From positions 572,908,252 through 572,972,251 of the forward strand of contig NC_081405.1 of the NCBI RefSeq assembly GCF_030272615.1: a stretch of 64,000 nucleotides of DNA, given 5' to 3'. The DNA comes from Cryptomeria japonica (Eukaryota > Streptophyta > Pinopsida > Cupressales > Cupressaceae). The position numbers and the translations under genes are program-made. The notes under the pieces were generated by a model. That model was not told the origin of the DNA. It searched no databases and saw only the letters and a list, made by a program, of their open reading frames with translations. Positions 56,649 to 64,000 of the stretch are shown in pieces (the stretch's first letter is position 1; every line of letters starts with the position of its first letter).

Positions 56649-58307
56649 TGTGTGGGGGAAAAAGTGACACTAAGCAAACATGCCCTAATCTCACTTTCAA
56701 TCACACATTTGTGGAATACGAAAGAGCCTAGAGGTATCACACAATTGGCTACTTCTTTTTGTGGAAGAGAGAGCCATGGGCTACCTATTAGGATTTCTAT
56801 TCCTTTGTTGTAATAGAAAGATGAAATGATGCAAGTTCAATTCCTAACCCCAAAGTGCAAGTATGAACTAATAACAAGATTGTAGAATTGAACTTAAACA
56901 ATGGAAAGCTGTAAACACAAGGATAAAAGGAGACTGCAAATGTGTACCTAGGGTTAAAATCTGAGTGAAAATGTTTGGGACGGGGGCGTGGGTGCCACTG
57001 TCCTGATTCTGCCCCTGAAACTACTCTGGAAACTGCTGTTTTGCAACCTGAAAAGCTGTCAAAAATGCTGAAAATTGCTGTCTGACAGAAGGACCAGGGC
57101 GCCAAGCGCCCCTGTCCTAGGGACTAGGGCACTCAGCGCCCCTATCTTGGCAGGACCGGGGCGCCCCACGCCCCTGTCCTGGTCTTTTTCTTTGGAATTT
57201 GGTGTGAAGTTCAGTTTCCGTCTGCTTCCGTCCGATCTGCAACTTGCGGCGTCATTCGAATCCCGAAACCTGCACTTATATCTAAAAAGGGTATGGTGGG
57301 CGGCTATATAGGGTTTTGCCTTAGTCAAACCCCCACTTCGGTGATTTCCACCTCCACGAATAGCCAAGTTGTATTGTAAAATGTATTGTGTGTGCAAGAT
57401 CCTAAGATGCAAGTAAGCAAACTAGAGCAACCTAGAAAGTAAACCCTAATTGCTTGTAAATGATAATGTAAATGCTCAAAATCAAGATGCAAAGTGATCT
57501 AAAGCATGAATACAAATGATATAATGAGGCTTATGCAAAGACATGAAAACAACATGAAATCATACCCAACCCCAAGGGAGGGGTACAAGCCAATCTTCAG
57601 TCAGTGATCCCCTATTGCTCTTCAATGTCTTCAAAGCCCTAAATGGATGAATGAAATTGATGAATGCTTGATGGATGGATGTTGAATGCTGTTGAAGTCT
57701 TCAAAGATCTACTCTTTCACTGCATAGAAGGCCCTGAAAACCAAAATTCCGTATCCCTTCAAATGAAGAAAGACAACTCTTATATATGAAACCCTAGGTC
57801 TTAATTTCAACTTTTGGCCGACCTAGAAATTGAATCTCCTGCCAATTTCTTGGGGTTAAGATTTATTTTATGATTGGATCGTGCTCCTAAAATTTTGGGA
57901 AAAATGTCCGGGACCATGTGCACGCCGGGCGCCATGGTCCCGACAACTTTTCACCAAATTTTCAGGGTCGTCGGATATGATGATTTTAGAGAGAATCCCG
58001 AAGTTACAGCTGATTTCGAGATGTTTTGACCCCCGAAATCAAGCCCCCAAGTTCAAAATAGGACCTAATTAGGGTTTTTGATTAAATGATGTATTGGAAG
58101 AGTAAAATGAAAGGGGCACACTTTAATGAAAAGGGCCCAACTTTATGATATGGGAGATGATAAAATAGAACCTTAGACCTAATTAATTTAATTAATTAAG
58201 TGCTAAAGGGAAAATGCAATGCAAAATGCAAAATGCGCCAAGGCGGGTGCTAAACTAGGTGTGAAATTGTACCACCCTAGCAAGTGCATACAATTTACGA
58301 CGCTACA
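56649..58307 (-). repeat. 5' LTR of Gypsy G
   Basis: 1,659 bp, TGTGTGGGGGAAAAAG to GACGCTACA. It carries the same TATA box (CTATATAG, 57,304-57,311). It has three rather than four GC-rich units, and about 15 bp less of the TGTGTG-rich stretch near 57,385. Confidence 0.93.
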
Positions 58308-58312
58308 ATTAC

Positions 58313-59108
58313 CCACAATCAGATGATACTACTGCAGATAGTAAGTGTACATAAATGGGGTCTGCACATGCAGAAAGGCCAATAGCCTAGAGCTCACTAC
58401 TCAATCACAAAATGGGAGTCACACTGACTACAGTTGGATGGTTAAATCCAATAAGAATGTACTACATAAAATAGCATCTTCGTATGCTAGATTCAGTACC
58501 AGTGTAATGTTGATATGATTTCACAAAAAACCTAGCTTCACCTTCAAATGATGTCTTCGTATATAGCTCTACTTAAACTCGCATATACCTTCACACAATC
58601 CTTTTTCGCATTCCACATTTGATCTTACAAATAAGATCTTACATTTATACCATAACCTAAGACCAATTTTAGTAGGTCAGCTCTACAAGATATTACAATA
58701 AAAACATCTTACAAACAATATAATATCCGATGCAATAACCGATTGAACATGTCAGCTTAATGCATTTACAACAATAATTAATCATCTCCATAGCATGCCA
58801 TGTTGATCTGGAAAAGATAAATCTGTCGGTGTAACCCTAGACCTATTTGCGGGTAATAACAAATATGCAACTATAAATATACCAATGATCAAAAATCTAG
58901 GACAAGATGTCCAGATGATGTCTTCGATATAACCATTTGTCTTCCATGCTATTCCAATTGCCCAGGATCATTATATCTCGCCAGTGTACCATATACCAGT
59001 AATTGTGCAATAGTTACTTTCTTGCCGGTGAATGTTGTTGGATCTCCAAAGTGCTAGTGTTTTAGTAGGTGTTGACATTAATGACAAAACCATACCAAAA
59101 TACCAACA
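58313..59108 (-). repeat. 5' LTR of Copia D, second part
   Basis: It resumes exactly where 43,421 stopped (CCACAATCAGATGATACTAC) and ends CCAAAATACCAACA, matching 37,785-38,580. Confidence 0.93.
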
Positions 59109-59331
59109 CCCCTAAACAATCCATTAGGTCTTCTATTCTAGGAATTGGAAACCTATATCTAATGGTGTTCCTATTTATAGCCCTAGAGTTAGTGCACAAT
59201 CTCCAAGTACCACCTTTCTTTGGGGCTAAACTGGTAGGTACCACACAAGGGTTAATGCTTTTCCTAATTAGGCCTTGGTCTAAAAGCTCTTGGATTTGTT
59301 TAGCAATCTCAACATTTTGTTGGGGAGTCAT
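59109..59331 (-). pseudogene. Reverse transcriptase of Gypsy B, N-terminal part
   Basis: MTPQQNVEIAKQIQELLDQG, then LIRKSINPCVVPTSLAPKKG, then GTWRLCTNSRAINRNTIRYR and FPIPRIEDLMDCLG: the standard start of Gypsy RT (family form W-R-x-C-x-D-x-R-A-I-N). Asn stands where the family has Asp in C-T-D/N. It continues at 30,308 in KYFTKIDL once Copia D is removed. Confidence 0.92.
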
Positions 59332-59418
59332 TTTGTAAGCTTCCTTGTTGGGTAAGGATGCTCCGGGTATAAAGTCTATTTGATGGCTTATGGCTCTCTT
59401 AGGAGGTAAGGTGGCCTG

Positions 59419-59990
59419 CTATCCATCACTCACTATTCCTTTGAACTTCTTCAATAGGTCATGAACCTCTATTGGCAAATCTGGTTGCTCTTTCTTGTCT
59501 TCCTCTTTAGGCTTCATTACTAATGCAAACCCTACACCTTCACCTTCCTCAAGTGTCTTCAAGAATTGTTTTTCACTCACTAAGAGGACATTAGGACTTG
59601 ATGCTCTTTTTTCACCTTCCTCAAGGATAGATTGGATATTGAATGTGACTCCATCTTTCTTGAATGAATATGCATTCTTGGCTCCATCATGAATATCTTG
59701 TCTGTCAAATTGCCATGGTCTTCCTAATAGAAGATGGCATGCATCCATGGGTAGGACATCACATAACACTTTATCCTTATACCTCCCAATGGTGAAATCC
59801 ACCTATGCTTGCTCATTGACTAGGACATGTTGGCCTTTGTTCAACCAGGTGACTCTATATGGGTTGTTGTGAGGTATCCTTTGTAATTTAAGCTTACTCA
59901 CTACCTCTTCTGACACAATGTTGTCTGTTGACCCTGAATTAATGATCACTTTGCAAAATTTATCCATAATCTTATATTTGATCCTAAAAA
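59419..59990 (-). pseudogene. Protease of Gypsy B, catalytic Asp changed to Asn
   Basis: On the minus strand near 59,945-59,905 the sequence reads KVIINSGSTDNIVSEEV. The family has I-I-D-S/G-G-S-T-D-N-(I/M)-V, so the active-site Asp is Asn here (codon at 59,938-59,940). The C-terminal part is open at 59,802-59,419 (FTIGRYKDKVLCDVLPMDAC, HLLLGRPWQFDRQ). Confidence 0.85.
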
Positions 59991-60149
59991 ATTATCTCCT
60001 TTGGCTAGGTTCTTCTCCGACTTGTTCTTTTATCAAAGTTCATCTTATCATCAAGTTGTCACCCACCTCAGATTCTAAGGCAATCTCTGAAGTCTTATTT
60101 CTCTAAGTCTCTTCTTGAAGGTAGTTCACTCTCCTTTCACTACTCTGTG

Positions 60150-60215
60150 ATGATGATCCCTTCTTTGGACACCTATATGTTGGATGACCAAGCTGATTGC
60201 AATGGTAACACTTCA
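60150..60215 (-). pseudogene. Zinc knuckle of Gypsy B gag
   Basis: The minus strand encodes KCYHCNQLGHPTYRCPKKG, a complete C-x2-C-x4-H-x4-C nucleic-acid-binding knuckle, between the capsid frame and the protease. It is separated from the capsid frame by stops. Confidence 0.85.
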
Positions 60216-60405
60216 TTGAGGCAAAATATGAGGAACCTCTACCTTGTTCACTAGACCTTCCTCTAAAACCACTATTTGACCCCCTTCCTCTATTGAATCC
60301 TCCTTTACAAGTGCCACTTTCTTGCTGCTCAGTGAGTTTAGACTCACCTTGTGTTCTTTGCTATGAGTTTATTCCTCCAAAGCCTCCCCTGTGGCCTCTA
60401 TTTTC

Positions 60406-61284
60406 TTATCCTCTACCCCTGCCCCTATTACTACTTGAATCATGTTTTCTTTTCAGTTTTTCTTCCACTTTAAGGGCAAGTTGATATCTTTGATGAAGTA
60501 TCTTTGGACTCATTAGACTAATTTCCTCTTGGATGTTCCATCTTAGTCCATTTAGGTACCTAGCAACCTTGAGACTTTCTTCTTCCACCACATGAGATCT
60601 AAGGCTAAGTTTGTGAAACTGCTCCTTATAACTACTTACATCAAAGTCTTTTTGTCTTAGATTTTGTCTTTTCCTATGAATCTGCACTTCATAGTCATCA
60701 TAGAGATAGACTTCTTTGATTTTGACTAACATCCCTTTCCAAGAAGAGATGGGTGTTTTACCCATTTTCTTCCTCTCATCTTGCATAAATTTACACCAAG
60801 TGAGACTAGCTCCTCTCATCCTAGATGTGGCCACTTTAACTCTTTGAGCTTTAGTTATGCCCTCACACTCAAAATGGGTCTCCATTCCCTCTATCCACTT
60901 TAGAACCACTTTTGCTTCCATCTTACTAGTGAACAATGGCAATCCTTCTAGTGATTTACCACTCAAGGCTTTCAATGCCTTTAGGAAAGGTTCTAGTTCT
61001 AAAACCGGATCAGGTTTAGGTACTTTGTCTATCTCTGACACCTCTTCACCTTTCCCCTCTACTACTTCAACCTTTACCAACACTTCATCTGCTTTGGTTT
61101 CAATTAAACCAAACTTGCTTTTCAATTCTTCCAATTTTTCCTTCGGGAGTCTATTCTCCTCCTCCTGATCATCCACTTCCTTTTCCAACTCTGCATTGGT
61201 CACCATGGTGTTGTATCCTATAGATTCCACTGAGGACATCAACTCTTCCAGCCCAAATCTTATAGGCTCTGATACCAATTTCAT
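60406..61284 (-). pseudogene. gag capsid of Gypsy B, open for 292 codons
   Basis: Retrotrans_gag domain at residues of about 115-230: FTSKMEAKVVLKWIEGMETH, MRGASLTWCKFMQDERKKMG, YEVQIHRKRQNLRQKDFDVS and VARYLNGLRWNIQEEISLMS. The N-terminal third is an acidic, Glu/Lys-rich coiled coil. The first ATG (61,282-61,284) overlaps the LTR end, and the next codons are the primer site itself (KLVSEP). Initiation more likely occurs at a later Met such as that of MSSVESIGYNTMV or MVTNAEL. The C-terminus is basic (SSSNRGRGRG). Confidence 0.9.
61262..61280 (-). other. Primer-binding site of Gypsy B, tRNA-iMet type
   Basis: On the minus strand, AATTGGTATCAGAGCC follows the LTR end CCCCATGA. Confidence 0.92.
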
Positions 61285-62912
61285 GGGGTTAACCTAGCTT
61301 GCTCACACTTCACCTAGTTGGTGTTGCTCAATTCCACCAACCACTCCAGGACTAGCTTTACTCCAAGACCTCTGAATCCTTCTCAATATCTTCTAGGACT
61401 TTCTCTTTTCCAATCCCTAGGTGTTTTCAACAACTATTTGACCAGGAACCCTACCATTTCAAAGTGCCTCCCATATGCTCAATCTTGCTAATTTGACAAC
61501 AATTTATCAATTTCACCCCCATACTATTGTGAGTCATTGCAAAGATGTGGAGGTGATGTTTACCATGGAATGAATTTAATTTGGTCCATTCATGGTTTTG
61601 CATTCACTATATTTCTTACTGATTTCACCAATTTGCCTAGAAATAGGGCTACAAGGAATGAGCCCCTATCAGGCCTCCAAAATCCGGTTTTCAAGGGTTT
61701 TGAGGGAATCGGTCCAAAATATCCTACAACAATTTTTTTTTTTCTTCAAACACTCACCCAACCCTAAGAGATTTTTTTGGTTTTAGTCTTCCAACTTTCT
61801 GTACAATGCCCTAACCCAAAAATGAGGGTTTTGAAGGGTTTATAGGCCTCTCACCGGCAGTGACTGATCAATTTAGTGAATCTTTTCAAGGTTTCTCCTT
61901 GTAGTAGAAACTCTGTATGGACCTCATGAAACTCTCTAATTGATTTGGCTAAGGTTTTGTGTCCACCTCTACACTATGCACTCAATTTTCACCATGTCTT
62001 CTCTAGCCGGGTTGCTCCTGGACTCGCTTAGAACAAGGTGGTATCCATGTTAATATCCACTTCCATAACTCCTCCCTACATATTTACACTATACAATGGG
62101 TTTCCTTCCATTTCCCAATAGGTTGTGATGGTAGCACAGAGGGATTTTATGGGGCAACCATTTTACAAGAATTTGCTATTTACAAGCCAAAACTGGCTAT
62201 TCGGAAACAAAACAATGAAAATACAAACTCACACTAACTATAAAGAATGAAATGAAACAAATAGTATAGGAAAACACCAAATAAATACAATCCAAAACTG
62301 GATCAATGGATTCAATCCATTAGCATTCACATTTTATGCAAAATAAGCCAAAAACAGTGAAAATAGTCCGAAAATGAGTGGTTTTAGATTGTCAATCATA
62401 CAAAATCAAACTTCAAACCTTGGTAACCATGCAAGAGGAGGTTTAAATAGTATTCCCCATGTGTGAAGGCATCCCAGGTCAGTATGCTAACCCTAACTCC
62501 ACCTCTAAGCTCTTTAGGACCAAAGCTGTCATGACCACTTTTAAAAGTTGTTATGACAACTCTTACAACTATACATTTTGTCTTTTTAACCTAAGAAACC
62601 TATTATAAGTCATTAATCATGAATTTTTAAGCATTCCTAAGTCTATTCTAAACCTCTCTAATGCTCACACCAAGTTATGCCTCTTTTGACCATCAAGAAG
62701 GCCATTTACCTACTCAAACTACCACCTACTCACAAAGTGCAAACCTAGGAAGAAAACTAACTCAACTAAGCCTACACTTGACTCAAAACAAACATTAGAC
62801 ACACACCTTGGACCCTCCTAGAGTCCTTATTAGGAACCTAACTTGGCTAAGGTCATTACAAGCCAAAATTATGGAAGGACTATGAGCCTAAGTCCTAGGT
62901 GCTCCTACACCA
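61281..62912 (-). repeat. 5' LTR of Gypsy B
   Basis: 1,632 bp, complete: TCATGGGGTTAACCTAGC to GTGCTCCTACACCA. On the minus strand it starts TGGTGTAGGAGCACC. It aligns with 22,781-23,827 plus 27,358-27,787. The terminal TG/CA is TC here, against TG in the other copy. Confidence 0.92.
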
Positions 62913-62917
62913 TGAAA
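62913..62917. repeat. Target-site duplication of Gypsy B (right), TGAAA
   Basis: Matches 22,776-22,780. It is followed by CCATATAAAGCC, which continues the Copia A RT. Confidence 0.9.
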
Positions 62918-64000
62918 CCATATAAAGCCTTTTTCAATTTGCATACCATGTCCAAATCTTCTACCAACTACAAACTATAAAGTTCTATATATAATTATTC
63001 TGCTAGATCTCCATTTATAAGTGTGGACTTGACCTCCATCTAATACACCTTGAAATCTTTGTAAGTAGAAAATGCCAGAAACATTATGATTACCTCCATT
63101 CTAGCCACTAGAGCATAATTTTCGTCAAAATCAATACCTTCTGCTTGAGAATATCCTTTACATATTAGTTTGTCTTTGTTTATTTTCACTTCTCCTTCTT
63201 CATTCAATTTGTTCTAAAATAACCACTTGCTTCAAATAACATTCTTGTCAATAGGTTTGGGAACAAGTTCCCATGTTTGATTATTTTCAACTCAATCAAT
63301 TTCTTCTTCTGTATCATTTATCCATCCTTCATCCTTTCTTGTATCAAAAGAGGTCTTGGGCACAATTTTTGATAAAAAACATTCACTTGTTGGGTTGCCT
63401 TGGTAGGTCTTCTTTTTGCCTACACACCCTCATTATTATCACCAATAATTTGATATTTGGAGTGATTATTTTGAACATATCTTTTCAAAGTACCAGGGTT
63501 CTTATCTGATTCCTTTTCTTCTAATATTTGTATTCCTTTTCTTCCTCCTTTTCTTCTATAGTGTAGGTAACACTTTCTATTCCACAATCATCAAGTTCTT
63601 GAGTGGTTTGGTTCCAATTTTCATCCACTCTAACATTTGTGCTCTCAACTATCTTCTTAGTCTCTTTTTGTAGCACCTATAGGCCTTACTTCTTGTTGAA
63701 TATCCTAAAAGGATTCCTTCATTAGTTCTTGAATCAAAATTTATAAGATCCTCTTCATCTCTTTTTATATAACACTTACCCTATAATATTTTGAAGTACT
63801 TAGTAGTGGCAATCCTTCCATACCATAGCTCATATGGGGTCCTTGAATTTCCTTTTCTAGCTTGCACTTTGTTAAGACTATAAACAATACTATGCATAAC
63901 CTCTTTCCACTAAACATAGAACAAGTTAGCATCCATTTTTGCAAAGACAATATTCATGTCTTTCAACGATCAAAACATTTCCTCATTTGGCTTCCTTTAG
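62918..64000 (-). pseudogene. Integrase C-terminus and RT N-terminus of Copia A (continues beyond window)
   Basis: Minus-strand frames show the Copia integrase end (63,950-63,765, with IVLTKCKLEKEIQGPHMSYG in place of the T-P-Y-E-L-W/Y-G stretch). Then come the RT start near 63,300-63,060 and QRFQGVLDGGQ-like text at the Y-Q-M-D-V-K position near 63,050. The segment ends at DMVCKLKKALYGF at 62,920, which joins FKQ at 22,780. Many stops and shifts; the most decayed coding region of the stack. The 5' LTR lies beyond 64,000. Confidence 0.78.

Larger units (their letters stand above)
43422..58307 (-). mobile_element. Non-autonomous Gypsy element G, interrupted by Copia H
   Basis: 14.9 kb as found and about 8.7 kb without H. 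It is flanked by a perfect 5-bp duplication ATTAC (43,417-43,421 and 58,308-58,312) inside the D LTR. On the minus strand it runs LTR (58,307-56,649), primer-site-like sequence, a long gag-like frame with protease and G-patch-like parts (56,291-53,097), repeat-rich non-coding sequence, polypurine tract and LTR (45,129-43,422). No RT, RNase H or integrase is present in the net internal 5.4 kb, so it must have depended on another element's enzymes. Confidence 0.88.
30309..59108 (-). mobile_element. Copia element D, interrupted by E and G
   Basis: The element is 28.8 kb as found and 6,678 bp after subtracting E, G and their target duplications. On the minus strand it runs 5' LTR (59,108-58,313 plus 43,421-43,166), iMet primer site, gag-protease-integrase-RT in one frame (43,109-39,855), RNase H in another, polypurine tract and 3' LTR (38,580-37,696 plus 30,464-30,309). 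The LTRs are 1,041 and 1,052 bp. Stops and a frameshift inactivate it. It shares its polypurine region, primer site and domain style with Copia E. Confidence 0.92.
22781..62912 (-). mobile_element. Chromodomain Gypsy element B (chromovirus), interrupted by D and J
   Basis: With inserts removed (23,828-27,357 and 30,309-59,113) the element is about 7.8 kb. On the minus strand it runs 5' LTR (62,912-61,281), iMet primer site, gag with zinc knuckle, protease, RT, RNase H, integrase, chromodomain-like tail, polypurine tract and 3' LTR. The order RT-RNase H-integrase defines Gypsy and the C-terminal chromodomain defines chromoviruses. It is inactive, with Asp to Asn changes in the protease and integrase active sites and stops in the integrase and chromodomain. 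Confidence 0.88.

Noticed and set aside
1-64000. Host protein-coding genes, tRNA or rRNA genes
   Set aside because: None found. tRNA-like matches are short primer sites of retrotransposons only.

Overview
This window looks like intergenic DNA from a large plant nuclear genome. It is almost wall-to-wall LTR retrotransposons, with Copia and Gypsy elements nested inside one another, most of them old and full of stops. I find no host gene, tRNA, rRNA or CRISPR array. Seed-plant origin is inferred from the tRNA-iMet primer sites, plant-type Copia/Gypsy domains, a chromodomain Gypsy and a plant mobile domain frame. The density of old insertions suggests a giant genome such as a conifer, but the species cannot be read from the sequence.

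Left part (1-19,450). Positions 1-5,491 are the internal part of a minus-strand Gypsy element (I). It has gag and protease remains, then a Pro/Ser-rich frame where RT-integrase would be expected, then a 38-bp minisatellite. Its 5' LTR (from 5,492) carries a solo Copia LTR (5,675-6,733). At 9,167-12,807 lies a long minus-strand reading frame of about 1,200 codons. It starts with an open 498-codon block, has a few stops and one frameshift, and I do not recognise it. A 210-bp tandem duplication with internal hairpins lies upstream. At 14,832-18,843 is a plus-strand Copia (F) whose RT/RNase H and most of whose 3' LTR have been deleted.

Right part (about 19,450-64,000). This is one stack of nested insertions, resolved by LTR ends and 5-bp target duplications. 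Copia A (minus; 3' half at about 19,455-22,780, 5' half from 62,918) was entered by chromodomain Gypsy B (22,781-62,912, TSD TGAAA). B was entered in its RT by Copia D (30,309-59,108, TSD CCCCT), and its 3' LTR is broken by LTR element J, which carries an antisense plant mobile domain frame. D's 3' LTR was entered by Copia E (30,465-37,690, TSD TATGA). D's 5' LTR was entered by the non-autonomous Gypsy G (43,422-58,307, TSD ATTAC). G was entered by Copia H (46,175-52,312, TSD GAAAA, plus strand). The longest chain is therefore five deep: A>B>D>G>H.

With inserts subtracted, net sizes are about 7.8 kb (B), 6.7 kb (D), 7.2 kb (E), 8.7 kb (G) and 6.1 kb (H). H is the youngest and best preserved: a 1,347-codon gag-pol frame broken by a single TGA. 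The genes do not cooperate as a host pathway; each element encoded its own capsid, protease, integrase and reverse transcriptase, and I, G and J appear to depend on enzymes supplied by others.
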